Below are positions 51,518 to 61,212 of a DNA stretch of 64,000 nucleotides, one piece after another. Every line of letters begins with the position of its first letter. The first letter of the stretch is position 1. Both the position numbers and the translations under genes were made by a program. Below the pieces are notes generated by a model. The model was not told where the DNA came from and ran no database searches. It saw nothing but the letters and a program-made list of their open reading frames with translations. The DNA is from Paenibacillus sp. USDA918EY (lineage in GTDB: Bacteria > Bacillota > Bacilli > Paenibacillales > Paenibacillaceae), in the NCBI RefSeq assembly GCF_009870825.1, contig NZ_WTWY01000008.1:62001-126000 (forward strand), read 5' to 3'.

Positions 51518-52468
51518 GTGAAAAAGATGGCGCCATTGTTTATGGCAGGAGTTTTGTTGTTATCCGGCGGTTTGTTTGCGAACGGTTCCGCGACTGCCGC
51601 AGCTTCATCGACGGGCAATATTGAAGTGCTGTTAAACGCCAAAAAGATTCAGTTTCCGGACGCGAAACCTTATCAGGATGCGCAGGGCAGCGTCATGGTC
51701 CCGATCCGCTTCGTTTCCGAAGCGCTGGGCGCCGAGGTGGATTGGGAAAAGGTAAACGGCCAGATGACCGTTTCCGTCCAAAACGAACAACATACCGTCC
51801 AAATGACGGTCGGGCAAATGGTCGCCAAAGTGGACGGGCAGGACAAAACCTATGGCACGAAAATCGAGCTGAAGCAAAACCGGACCTTCGTTCCGCTGCG
51901 GCTGGTAAGTGAAGGATTAGGCCAGCCGGTGGAGTGGGATAAAATCGGACGATGGGTGTGGATTGGGAAGAGGGAGGCCCCGACGTTGGAGGAGCTGGGG
52001 TTGAAGCCGGTGGATATTGGGCCGTATAAGAAGTGGTTTGAAAAAATGCCCTATCTCTTGAAGAGTCCGCGTGAAGATATTACCTATGACAAAGTTCTTA
52101 TTTTTAAAATCACTGATCTTCCAACATCGTTATTACGAGATATTTATAGCGTTGAGCCCTACACTGATACTAAAACAAAGGTAACCTATCTCAAGGTAAG
52201 ATCTAAAACAACATCAAGTGCGGGGAACCTATTTTACTTAACTAAGAAAAAAGACATACGCTACAGATATCCTGTAGATGAAAGAACTATAAATAATGGT
52301 GATGGGACAAAGTATTGCTTCTATCCAATTTTTTCTCGGTCAGATAAAACTTTGGATGGAATTGTAGACCAAAAACCTTTACAGCTAGAGGACATTGAAT
52401 ATATCGGCTTTTATGGTGGTAAACAAGATTATATACCTCTTATGATTAACTCATGGAAGGGAATTTAA
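51518..52468 (+). CDS. Secreted stalk-domain protein, DUF5704 gene partner
   Basis: 316 aa. Signal peptide (about 1-28). Residues 35-150 are a complete copper-amine-oxidase-type stalk domain, with two PLRLVSE/PIRFVSEALG motifs. Residues 155-316 have no recognised domain. GTG 51518 follows AGGGAG by 10 nt. The first ~560 nt have the local GC content, but from about 52075 the DNA falls to ~30-35% GC, so the C-terminal half seems to have a different origin. The next gene starts 5 nt after its stop, so the two are likely co-expressed at the cell surface. Confidence 0.85.
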   Translation: MKKMAPLFMAGVLLLSGGLFANGSATAAASSTGNIEVLLNAKKIQFPDAKPYQDAQGSVMVPIRFVSEALGAEVDWEKVNGQMTVSVQNEQHTVQMTVGQMVAKVDGQDKTYGTKIELKQNRTFVPLRLVSEGLGQPVEWDKIGRWVWIGKREAPTLEELGLKPVDIGPYKKWFEKMPYLLKSPREDITYDKVLIFKITDLPTSLLRDIYSVEPYTDTKTKVTYLKVRSKTTSSAGNLFYLTKKKDIRYRYPVDERTINNGDGTKYCFYPIFSRSDKTLDGIVDQKPLQLEDIEYIGFYGGKQDYIPLMINSWKGI

Positions 52469-53040
52469 CGTCCATGGGAGGAAAAGTTGGGCGAATTTTT
52501 AGAATATTTTTGTTTGGGGCATTACTTGTTCTTCAGATGCCTTTTCCTCCATTCCAAGTGCAAAAAGTTCATGCAGCGACCGATATTACACCGTTGAAAT
52601 ACCACAAGGAAAGAAACTTTCGGTATTTCGTCGGAATGATGTATTACGAAATGTGGAAAAGAACTGATGGGACATGGACTGATGGGGGACGACAACCTAA
52701 TAAGGGGATGCGCGGGGAAGCAACCTTTACCTATAAATTTCAGTTTCCTGATAGGAAGATTAAAAATGTAGAGGCGCGCATATACACGTCTAATGATCCT
52801 GTAAGTTATTTTGAGGAATCGAGATCTGATAGCTATGATGATTACAAGCCAGCTATTAGTACAGGAACATTAGATTCTGACATCAAACCATTCCAAAAAC
52901 AAGGTATTGGAACAGAGACAACCACTATTCCTATTACAGTAAATATGCTCCTTAATGCAACTCGCCCAAAAAGCATTAAAGACGAACAGTGCCCGACCTG
53001 TGCTCCCGAAGTTGAAGCATACCGGATTTTTGTCCCAATG
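52075..53040. other. AT-rich mosaic block spanning two genes
   Basis: About 965 bp at ~30-40% GC, bounded by >50% GC on both sides. It covers the 3' half of the stalk gene and the 5' sixth of the large secreted gene, with no break in either reading frame. No repeats or mobile genes seen at the edges. Homologous recombination with a diverged locus is the simplest reading. Confidence 0.65.
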
Positions 53041-55770
53041 CTCTTCAAAATCGAACTCGCCACCCAACTCAACGTCAAATACTTCACCACCGACGGGAAC
53101 CCGCTTAACATTTTTACTCCAAGGATTAACGAAGAAATGACGGTGGGGAAAGATTATTCCTTTACGCCGCCTACGCATCAGGATTATGAATACGTGGGAT
53201 TTAAAAAATCAACGACCGACGCTGCGCCAAGCGGCAGCATTACGCCGGGGAACCCGTATTCTTTTCAATACGACGGTTCCTTCGAAAAATACACGTTGTA
53301 TATGTATTACAAAAAGAAGGATGGCACCGACAACGGCTGCCCTCCCGGCCAACCCTGCGAACCTCCGCCACCGACGGGACCCACATGCACCAAACCTGCT
53401 CCCGCCCAAACGGTGAACGGCCAAACGATGGACCCGAACGTATCCGCGGTCATTAAGGCCGACAGCAGAGGGAGCGAAAAGTTCGACGTTTTGCAGGGGA
53501 TTCCAACCTCCGAAAGTTTGTACGGGAACGTGAAAGCGAAGGAATACCTATACCAAAATGCCTTCACCCAGATGAAAGGCGTCTGCACCTTCGAGGTGAA
53601 GGTGAAAAAGACGTACATCCTGGAATGGGACCCGGGCAAAAAAGTGCCGAACCCCGACGGCAAAGGCACCCATGAAGAGCCCGACCCGCAGCGCGAACCC
53701 GTAGAAAGGGAGTACGCCTACACGATCCAGCGTCCGTACTCTTTTTGGAAAATCGACAATCTCGAAGTCTATGACATCGACCGGGCGACGCTGACCAACT
53801 ATGCCTGGGATACGGTGACGATTCAGCCGACCGGCTATCATCCACCGGTATACGCGGCCACCCAGGACGGCAACTACTTCCCGCCGGATCCGCCCGGGAC
53901 TCTGACCGCTCCCTCCGAAACGAAGTCAGGGGGCAAAACGAAACCAAGCGTACCGAACGAGCAGGGCGCTTTTCAGGGAATGGCGGAGCAAGCCGTGAAA
54001 AAGGTGGAGGTCCGGAACGATTCCTTGGTTTTTAAAGGTCAGGCGATCATGAACGGCACGCGCACCCAAGAAAACGGCCCGACGCCTAGCCGGATTCCGG
54101 AGCCAACCATGATCAACGACAACGTTTTGTACAGTCCGGGACATGTGATCAGCAAAACGAAAACGAACAAAAGCAGCCAGCCCAGCACCGGCGAAATCTT
54201 TTACAACCTGATGGACGGCAGCATCAACGGGGGCTCGAACCGCTCCTTCCCGATCCCGGGCATCAACCCGGTGACGGTGCATACGCCGGTCGTCATTTAC
54301 GCCTCCACGACGGACGACAAAGCGCATAACCAAAAAACGAATCCGGCCGGCGGCCGCAACGCGACCATTTTGGACCGGCCTTTCACGATTTACATGCCAA
54401 CAAACGGGCAGCATCTGAACATTCCGGGTTATGGCAACCGGGACTACGCCAAATACGTCCGGGACAAGCAGGTCAAGTTTCCTTTTGACGTGTACACGTC
54501 CGACAAATCCCGGTTTATCCCGAAAAATACGTGGGTTTCGATTCCGGTGATGCAAACGGCGGCGACGTTCTTTTTGCCGGTATGGGTGGACGAAGGTTTT
54601 TACGACATCCAGTTCCGCGCCATCGCGGAAAACGCCCCTACCGATTTTACGGCCGAACCGCAGGCCAATCTCAACTTGGCTCACCATGCCGCAACGGATA
54701 CCGTACCGGTGGACGTGATCGGCAGGCTGTATGATTTCCATGTGACCGATATCGCCGATTATAACTGGGAAAAAGTTTTCCGTACCCAAGCCGGCAGTGC
54801 GAATCCAACCGGGGTATCCTACTGGGTCGGCCAAAACGAAATCGACGGCGATCCGCGCGGAAACAAGGCGATCTATACCCTGCCCATCCGCCCGGGAAGC
54901 CACCCGCTGCAAGGGTACAAAAACGTATCCGTCAAAACGGGGTACCATTTCAAGTTCGATTTCAAAACAAAAGGCAACATGTTCGGACCGCTCGACGGCA
55001 TCCGGATTACGCCCGCCTTTTATTTTGTCGGAAAAGACGGCAAAGCCGTAAACGCCAAGGGCGATACACGCATCCCGGTGGACCTGTATTACAACGCCGG
55101 CAAAAACAATTTCGTTAAAATCGGCTCCGCGCAGGATCAGGTTAAACGGTACGTCATTTTGAACGACCGTCTCAGGAACGTGCCGACCTTGGAGCTGAGC
55201 GACACCGCCGCTTACAAATACGGGCATGACGGACAAGCCGGAAATATGGGCAAAAACGAGTACATCCAAAACTACATGCAATCCTTTACGAAACAAAAAA
55301 CGCCTGTGGGCAGCTACAGCCTGATGATTTTACCGGAACAGCTCCGGACGTTCTTAAGGCTGAAAGAGAACATCCCGGCTTCCGTCGATCCGGAACGCGC
55401 CAACGTTTCCGTGCAAAAATGGTACGGGGAATACTCGCTGCCGGCCGAGCCCTTTGTGGTCGAAGCGGGAACAAACGTGGCCGAATATGGACGCACGCAC
55501 GGCGGGCTGGACAGCAAGTCCCCCATTTTTCTCAAAAACGGTTATATCATCGTGAACTTCAACATCGAGTCGATTCGGCAAGGGGATCTAAACCACCCTT
55601 ATTTGCAGTATATTCATGCCCCGCTGATGAACCAGTGGCAGCTTGAAGGCTTTAACCGCAGCATTCAGGATGCTTACGGCCATCGCTTTACGTTAAAAGA
55701 CGGCGATATTCTTTTTTACCATGCGGACAAATCGAGCCGGGACGATTTCAGTTCCCAGGTTCCGCACTAA
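52474..55770 (+). CDS. Large secreted protein (DUF5704-like) of unknown function
   Basis: 1098 aa. Signal peptide to about residue 37 (KVHA-ATD). The protein is beta-rich, with a MucBP-like segment near 205-280 (LNVKYFTTDGNPLN...YTLYMYYKK), then a Pro/Gly spacer and cysteine pairs (CPPGQPC, QCPTC). The remainder lacks catalytic motifs I know. Overall it fits the DUF5704 proteins of Paenibacillus, a recollection rather than a search. ATG 52474 is preferred over 52453, which overlaps the upstream stop and lacks a ribosome site. No SLH or LPxTG anchor, so it is probably released or held by a partner. Confidence 0.75.
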   Translation: MGGKVGRIFRIFLFGALLVLQMPFPPFQVQKVHAATDITPLKYHKERNFRYFVGMMYYEMWKRTDGTWTDGGRQPNKGMRGEATFTYKFQFPDRKIKNVEARIYTSNDPVSYFEESRSDSYDDYKPAISTGTLDSDIKPFQKQGIGTETTTIPITVNMLLNATRPKSIKDEQCPTCAPEVEAYRIFVPMLFKIELATQLNVKYFTTDGNPLNIFTPRINEEMTVGKDYSFTPPTHQDYEYVGFKKSTTDAAPSGSITPGNPYSFQYDGSFEKYTLYMYYKKKDGTDNGCPPGQPCEPPPPTGPTCTKPAPAQTVNGQTMDPNVSAVIKADSRGSEKFDVLQGIPTSESLYGNVKAKEYLYQNAFTQMKGVCTFEVKVKKTYILEWDPGKKVPNPDGKGTHEEPDPQREPVEREYAYTIQRPYSFWKIDNLEVYDIDRATLTNYAWDTVTIQPTGYHPPVYAATQDGNYFPPDPPGTLTAPSETKSGGKTKPSVPNEQGAFQGMAEQAVKKVEVRNDSLVFKGQAIMNGTRTQENGPTPSRIPEPTMINDNVLYSPGHVISKTKTNKSSQPSTGEIFYNLMDGSINGGSNRSFPIPGINPVTVHTPVVIYASTTDDKAHNQKTNPAGGRNATILDRPFTIYMPTNGQHLNIPGYGNRDYAKYVRDKQVKFPFDVYTSDKSRFIPKNTWVSIPVMQTAATFFLPVWVDEGFYDIQFRAIAENAPTDFTAEPQANLNLAHHAATDTVPVDVIGRLYDFHVTDIADYNWEKVFRTQAGSANPTGVSYWVGQNEIDGDPRGNKAIYTLPIRPGSHPLQGYKNVSVKTGYHFKFDFKTKGNMFGPLDGIRITPAFYFVGKDGKAVNAKGDTRIPVDLYYNAGKNNFVKIGSAQDQVKRYVILNDRLRNVPTLELSDTAAYKYGHDGQAGNMGKNEYIQNYMQSFTKQKTPVGSYSLMILPEQLRTFLRLKENIPASVDPERANVSVQKWYGEYSLPAEPFVVEAGTNVAEYGRTHGGLDSKSPIFLKNGYIIVNFNIESIRQGDLNHPYLQYIHAPLMNQWQLEGFNRSIQDAYGHRFTLKDGDILFYHADKSSRDDFSSQVPH

Positions 55771-55913
55771 GCTCGCCGGGAAACCGCGGGCAGATTCGCA
55801 GTCCTTTGAACCGGGCTGCGGGTTTGCCCCGGCTTTTGTGATATCGCCATCATTTTTTGTGACCGTGTCTAACCTCGCCATTGTTTTTGTCGTTTAACCC
55901 ATAGGGAGGATGT

Positions 55914-56465
55914 ATGGATCCAAAGGAGGCGGACCGTTTGAACCATGAAATCGTTGTTGAAGCCATGCTTGATTTGAAGGATGTCGAGGAGTTGAATCTC
56001 TTTTTTACAAGATCGTCAAGGCTGATGCTCGCCGTCGTATTTTTCCTGATCGTCATCGGCATCGTCTTATTGATCGACGGGAGCCGGACCGGCATGGAGT
56101 TTATGATCGCGGTTCTGTCGGATCTTTTGCTCAGCGTCATTTTATGGTTCGTGTACGGGTGGAGCATCCGCCGGAAATCCGTGAAAGCATTTTTCAGCGA
56201 TCAGTTGTTAAGGCAGCGCCATACGTTCGTGTTTTCGGAAATGGGGTTTCAATATGCTTCCGATTCGGAATCCGGCAAAGTCCGTTGGAGCGAAATTTAT
56301 GAGGTGCGCGAATCCCGGAATTTATATTTGATTCTGCTGTCGACGAGCCGTACGTTGATCGTGCCGAAGGATGATTTTGCGACGGAGCGGGACCGGACCC
56401 GATTCAGGGGCATCGTGGAGTCCAACGTTAAAGCCAGCCGCTTTCATTGGCGCAGGGAACGCTAA
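55914..56465 (+). CDS. YcxB-like membrane protein
   Basis: 183 aa. Two membrane helices (about 37-58 and 64-85) in the centre, then a C-terminal YcxB-like domain (FVFSEMGFQYASDSESGKVRWSEIYEVRES...LIVPKDDF) of PH-like fold. GGGAGGAT precedes ATG 55914. Function unknown. It stands 143 nt behind the large secreted gene; the gap holds no strong terminator, so read-through is possible. Confidence 0.82.
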   Translation: MDPKEADRLNHEIVVEAMLDLKDVEELNLFFTRSSRLMLAVVFFLIVIGIVLLIDGSRTGMEFMIAVLSDLLLSVILWFVYGWSIRRKSVKAFFSDQLLRQRHTFVFSEMGFQYASDSESGKVRWSEIYEVRESRNLYLILLSTSRTLIVPKDDFATERDRTRFRGIVESNVKASRFHWRRER

Positions 56466-56750
56466 GCGGTAAAAGTTAAAGCGGTTTAACGAGCGGTCGC
56501 ATGCATTTCTGACAGCACTCCGTAAAGCTTTTTCACAAGAATGCAGCCCCGGACCAAAGATTCGAGAGCATAATCCGTAAAAAACACCGGAACATACGAA
56601 CGAATACTTGATCAAAGTCGTACATACAATAGGGTGGTGTGAAAATCGCGTAAATAAAAGAAAATTCAGGATTTTAACCCGTTTTAGAATGGCAACCGAC
56701 AACAAAACCAACATAAACGATGCAACTTGTACGTACCCTTTTTGCCGGAA
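56466..56750. other. Intergenic region before the membrane AraC-type gene
   Basis: AT-rich spacer with no convincing terminator or ORF. A clear promoter lies at its end. Confidence 0.4.
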
Positions 56751-56762
56751 CGCTGGTATAAT
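56751..56762 (+). promoter_or_regulatory. Extended -10 promoter of the AraC-type gene
   Basis: TGGTATAAT with TATAAT at 56757-56762; the -35 is weak. The leader is ~70 nt. Confidence 0.5.
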
Positions 56763-56836
56763 ATCCATAAAAAATTAAAGGAACCGTTCCGACCTCACCG
56801 CATCACATGCCTGGTTAAGAGAAAGGTGGTTGTCCA

Positions 56837-59131
56837 TTGGGAAAAAAACGGAATCATCTGCTGTTCCAGTTTCTGGCCTCCTATGTTCTAGTTCTCTTAT
56901 TCCCTGTCCTAATCATCCTCGTTTATTATTATCCGCATTCGACCGCCGTCGTGAAGCAGCAGGATATGGATTGGAACACGCATATTACGGAACAATTCAC
57001 GACGTCGATGGATACCTTCATGAGATATGTTTATCATCTGCCATCCGAGCTGGTGCAGAACCGCGAAATCAAAATGTACGACAACAGCGACTACGGGCGG
57101 GTCGTGATCGCAAACGAAATGCGCAAATACAACGCCACGGACGGGTTCATCGATAATACGCTGCTTTACATCGAAAGCACGGGATATTTGTTCGCAAAAA
57201 CGGGAAGCGCTTACAAGGTAGAGGACTTCAGCAAGCCGGGCATCGGCTACTACTACGAAAATTGGCCGCACCGGGAAATGTTCGAAACATTGAGCCGCTT
57301 GAAGGCTCCCATCGTCCGACCGGTCGAAAACGTCGTCATCCCGGGCAGCAACCGCGTCCGCATGTTAACCTTCGCCCTGCCGTTGCCGATCGGAGGATAC
57401 GATCCGCCGGGCGCGCTGCTGATCATGGTACGCGAAGACACGATAATACGCATGATGAATTCCCTTTCCGAAAAGTATACGGGCCAATTTTTTATCTTCG
57501 ACGGGCAGGGCCGTCAGCTGCTTGCATCACAGGAAACCGATTACGGCGCATCGGACGAGTTCCGCCGCATCGTATCGGGTTTGAAGGAAGGAACGGAAGG
57601 AGCGGGCATCCACCGGTTAAACGGCAAGTCGTATATCGTGTCGCATACGATGTCGGGCACGAACGGCTGGCAATATGTCAGCATGCTGCCGGTGACGGAT
57701 ACGCTGCAGGGCATTCAAACGATTCAGCGCAACACGGTGCTTCTGATCGGGCTGATGCTGCTGCTTGAACTGCTGGTCATTTACGTTTCCATCCGCAAAA
57801 ACTATCACCCGATCAAACGGCTTGTCGATTTGGCCGTCAACATCTTCGAACCGGCCGAAGCGAAGCCGCTGAACGAAATCGAAACCATCCGGTACGCGCT
57901 CGGCGAGCTCGCCAACGTCAACCATACGCTGGATGCCAAGGTAAAGCAGACGATTCCGATTATGAGGGAAAATTTGCTGTTTGAGCTGGTCAGCGGCAAG
58001 GCCCTTGCTTGGGAGACATTCCGCCTCGAAGCGGAATCGTACGGCATTGCGTTCCCGTACCCGTCCTTGGCCGTCGCGGTTTTGTCCATAGAAGCAAACG
58101 CGGTGGCGGAAGGAACGGAGACCGGCGGGCAGACGTTCTCCCATGCTGTCGACGTGCTCCGAAGTATCGAAGAACGGCCGACGGAAGGGCTTCAATGTTA
58201 TTTTTTCAAAAGCATTTACAATCAAGAAATGATCTGGATCGGCTCTTTTGCGCCCGGGTTCGCTATCAAGGATTATCTTGAAGGCGTCAAGCGGGAGCTG
58301 GAGGCGGAAACCGGGGGACGCGTGTTTATCGGGGCGGGACTATCAGGCGAACCCGAATCGCCGGAAGCCGTTCATTTATCGTATTTGCAGGCGGTTCGCG
58401 CATCCGAGCATTTGCGCCTCCGCCGCGAGTGCTGGGTGTTGTTTTTCGGCGACATGGAGGCTCCGAAGGCGGCGATGGCGTCATTTTACGCCGAGCTGCT
58501 GCAGTCGCTGGAGCTGTCGATCTTAAAAAACGAAGCCGCTTCCGTCAAATCGGTAGTGGATCGGATCATCGCCAATATGAGTACGGAAGGGACGCCGCCG
58601 CATATCGTCCGAAGCGTCTATTTGAACGCGGTCAGCGTCATCCTGAACGGTTTGCACCGGTTCAGCCATGACGACGCCAGCCTGCTCCGGCTGACGGATG
58701 CGGCATTCCGGCACCGTTACACGATCGAGCAGATGGCCGGCATCGTCAGGGACAGCTCCAGCAAGCTGTGCGATATCATCCAAAGCACGCTGCCGCCTTC
58801 CCGAAACGTCTCCCGGGACGAAATCGTCGGTTTCATTGAACGGAGAGGGATGGAGCCGGATTTTTCGCTGCAGCGGATCGCCGATTATTTTCGGATGTCG
58901 CCGTCGAACTTCAGCCATTATTTCAAGAAAACCTTCGGCCAGAACTTCAAGGAATACATCGATTTGCAGCGGATCCAAAAATCCGCGCAGCTGCTTCGCG
59001 AGACGAGTCAGACGCTGGACGAAATATCCCGCCAGGCGGGATTCACCAATACGTCCAGTTTTATCCGCTCTTTCAAAAAAATCGTCGGCACGACGCCAGG
59101 ACAATACCGGGAGACGCATAAAGCGGTGTAA
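56837..59131 (+). CDS. Membrane-anchored AraC-family regulator
   Basis: 764 aa. Membrane helix 1 (about 8-30), an extracellular dCache-like domain (about 35-290), helix 2 (about 292-312) with a short HAMP-like link, a long cytoplasmic part (330-660), and an AraC HTH domain at the C-terminus (about 665-760; FSLQRIADYFRMSPSNFSHYFKKTFGQNFKEYIDLQRI, ISRQAGFTNTSSFIRSFKKIVGTTPGQY). This one-component architecture is typical of Paenibacillus regulators next to sugar ABC operons. TTG 56837 follows AAAGGTGG by 7 nt. It likely senses a carbohydrate and activates the transporter downstream (inference). Confidence 0.92.
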   Translation: MGKKRNHLLFQFLASYVLVLLFPVLIILVYYYPHSTAVVKQQDMDWNTHITEQFTTSMDTFMRYVYHLPSELVQNREIKMYDNSDYGRVVIANEMRKYNATDGFIDNTLLYIESTGYLFAKTGSAYKVEDFSKPGIGYYYENWPHREMFETLSRLKAPIVRPVENVVIPGSNRVRMLTFALPLPIGGYDPPGALLIMVREDTIIRMMNSLSEKYTGQFFIFDGQGRQLLASQETDYGASDEFRRIVSGLKEGTEGAGIHRLNGKSYIVSHTMSGTNGWQYVSMLPVTDTLQGIQTIQRNTVLLIGLMLLLELLVIYVSIRKNYHPIKRLVDLAVNIFEPAEAKPLNEIETIRYALGELANVNHTLDAKVKQTIPIMRENLLFELVSGKALAWETFRLEAESYGIAFPYPSLAVAVLSIEANAVAEGTETGGQTFSHAVDVLRSIEERPTEGLQCYFFKSIYNQEMIWIGSFAPGFAIKDYLEGVKRELEAETGGRVFIGAGLSGEPESPEAVHLSYLQAVRASEHLRLRRECWVLFFGDMEAPKAAMASFYAELLQSLELSILKNEAASVKSVVDRIIANMSTEGTPPHIVRSVYLNAVSVILNGLHRFSHDDASLLRLTDAAFRHRYTIEQMAGIVRDSSSKLCDIIQSTLPPSRNVSRDEIVGFIERRGMEPDFSLQRIADYFRMSPSNFSHYFKKTFGQNFKEYIDLQRIQKSAQLLRETSQTLDEISRQAGFTNTSSFIRSFKKIVGTTPGQYRETHKAV

Positions 59132-59167
59132 CCAAGCGCATCAAGCGCAGCGGCCGACGAATTAAAG

Positions 59168-59215
59168 GGTCGATTCAGGGCTCAAACCTGCCTCTGAATT
59201 CGGCCTTTTTGCTTT
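59168..59215 (+). terminator. Terminator of the AraC-type gene
   Basis: GGTCGATTCAG pairs with CTGAATTCGGCC (one bulge), followed by TTTTTGCTTTT. Confidence 0.7.
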
Positions 59216-59353
59216 TGGTAGGCCTCACCGCCCCAAGTCCTTCTTCATACGGCGGGTAATCCCGCGTCCTTTATTTCCATGGCGTTTTTTGAACATATTC
59301 AATAATTGAAATGAGGGAAAATGCCGAGCCGTCGCCCGTTTCCGGCAGCGGAA

Positions 59354-59367
59354 ATCAAGCGCTTTCA
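59354..59367. promoter_or_regulatory. Candidate cre site before the ABC operon
   Basis: ATCAAGCGCTTTCA matches the CcpA cre consensus (TGAAAGCGCTTTCA type) at 11 of 14 positions, the first three bases differing. It suggests carbon catabolite control. The rest of 59216-59499 has no clear promoter. Confidence 0.45.
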
Positions 59368-59499
59368 AAAAATGCATATAGCTTGAAAACTGGTCGTTTA
59401 CGGCCCGTCGCCTTTGCCGTTAAAGTTTGGAGCAGCGGACGAAAGCACCGCAGACATCCCGTCCGGATGACGGAAAATACGAGTTGAGGGGGTACAACC

Positions 59500-61125
59500 A
59501 TGCGATTTGGAATGCGGAAAAAAGTAATCGTTTTCACCTCGGTTCTCATGATTGCGGCTGCCGTGACGACGGCTTGCGGAAGTTCGGGAGGAGACGGGGG
59601 CGGCGAGGGAGGCGCATCAACCGATCCCGCCGGAAGCGGCAAGAAGGTGAAGCTGACGGCCATCATGACGAAACATGCTTTAACGAAACCGCTGGCGGAG
59701 ATGGAGTGGCTGCAGAAGGTCGAGGAAAAAGCCGGCGTCGATATCGAATGGCAGGAAATAACGGCGGATTGGGGGCAAAAGAAAGGAACGATGCTCGCAA
59801 GCGGGGACGTGCCCGATTTGTTTATCGGACCAAACGTCATTACGGACGCCGATTTCGCCCAGTTCCAGGGATTGTTCCAGGACTTGTCCGGCATGCTGGA
59901 TCAGGCGCCCAACGTGCAAAAAATGTTCGAGGAAAAGCCGGATACGAAACGCATCGCGACGCAGCCGGACGGCAAAATTTACGGTCTGCCGAAGTACCAG
60001 CGGTTTTGGCCAAGCTCCGCGTCCCGCCTCTATATTAATCAAAAATGGCTCGACAATCTCGGTCTGAAGGTTCCGACCACTTGGGATGAGCTGTACGACG
60101 TGCTTGTCGCGTTCAAGGAGAAGGACGCCAACGGCAACGGCGACCCGAACGACGAAATTCCGATGGATTGGCCGGGAGGCATCGGCGGATATTTCAACGC
60201 GGCATATTTGCTCGGCGGCACCGGCATGACGCTGACCGACGGCAGCCCGCAAGGTTACTTCGTCGAAGACGGCAAGGTCAAAAACTTCCTGACCGACGAT
60301 CGTTACAAAGAGCTTGTCATGTTTCTGAACAAGCTTTATAAAGCCGGCCTCATCAATCCGGAAGTGTTCACGCATGATTACACGAAATATCAATCGGTCG
60401 CCCGCGGAGACGGGGATACCGCGAAGGTCGGCTTTACGCTCGGGTGGGTGGCGTCGGACCGGTTCGGCGAAAAGCTTGCGCCGCAGTATACGTCGATAAC
60501 GCCGCCGAAAGCGGCGCCGGGCAGCGAGATTTCGTGGAGTTATGACTACAATTCGTTGAACTACGGCGTCAATCATATCGTCATGTCGGCCAAATCGAAA
60601 AACAAGGAAGCGGCCATGCGGTTCATCAACGAATTGTATGCGCCGGAGGTCGGCATGCAGGTGTTGTTCGGTTCGCTTGGTCCGAACATCAAGGATAACG
60701 GGGACGGCTCCTACGCCGTATTGCCGCCGGCCGATCCGAACATGGACCCGGGCACGTGGAAGTGGACGTCCAGCATGGCCGACAACGGCGCCTTCTACAT
60801 TCCGGATTCGCTGAAGCTGACGCTCGGCAAGGATATGCAGGAGGTCATCGAGCAGTCCAAGCCGATCGAAGCGATCCATATCGACGTGGACAACGACGTG
60901 CTGCCAAGTACGTTCATGAAATATTCGACGGCGGACAACAACACGATGGCGTTAAACAACACGAACGTCATGAATCTCGCCAACACCAGCTTTGCGAAAT
61001 GGGTCACGAAAGGCGGCGTCGAAGCCGAGTGGGACACCTACGTGAAGGAGAGCGAAAAAGCCGGACTGAAGCAAAACCTTGAAATTATGCAAAAGTATTA
61101 TGACGAATACAAGAAAAACCAATAA
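59500..61125 (+). CDS. Extracellular solute-binding lipoprotein (LplA/YtcQ-type)
   Basis: 541 aa. A signal peptide with lipobox TTAC (Cys near residue 26) is followed by a Gly/Ser linker. The rest is a family-1 binding protein with LASGDVPDLFIG, WLDNLGLKVPTTWDELYDVLVAFKEKDANGNGDPNDE and a Trp/Tyr-rich cleft, typical of oligosaccharide binders in Paenibacillus. It delivers substrate to the two permeases just downstream. A GTTGAGGGGG site precedes ATG 59500. No ATPase gene is present, so a shared MsmX-type ATPase is expected. Confidence 0.92.
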   Translation: MRFGMRKKVIVFTSVLMIAAAVTTACGSSGGDGGGEGGASTDPAGSGKKVKLTAIMTKHALTKPLAEMEWLQKVEEKAGVDIEWQEITADWGQKKGTMLASGDVPDLFIGPNVITDADFAQFQGLFQDLSGMLDQAPNVQKMFEEKPDTKRIATQPDGKIYGLPKYQRFWPSSASRLYINQKWLDNLGLKVPTTWDELYDVLVAFKEKDANGNGDPNDEIPMDWPGGIGGYFNAAYLLGGTGMTLTDGSPQGYFVEDGKVKNFLTDDRYKELVMFLNKLYKAGLINPEVFTHDYTKYQSVARGDGDTAKVGFTLGWVASDRFGEKLAPQYTSITPPKAAPGSEISWSYDYNSLNYGVNHIVMSAKSKNKEAAMRFINELYAPEVGMQVLFGSLGPNIKDNGDGSYAVLPPADPNMDPGTWKWTSSMADNGAFYIPDSLKLTLGKDMQEVIEQSKPIEAIHIDVDNDVLPSTFMKYSTADNNTMALNNTNVMNLANTSFAKWVTKGGVEAEWDTYVKESEKAGLKQNLEIMQKYYDEYKKNQ

Positions 61126-61212
61126 ACGTCTGAGCGGGGAGAACCTTCGTGCATCCGACTACTTATTCGCGGCGGCACGGAGGTTCCCGGAAGAAGAAAG
61201 GGGGATGCTCCG

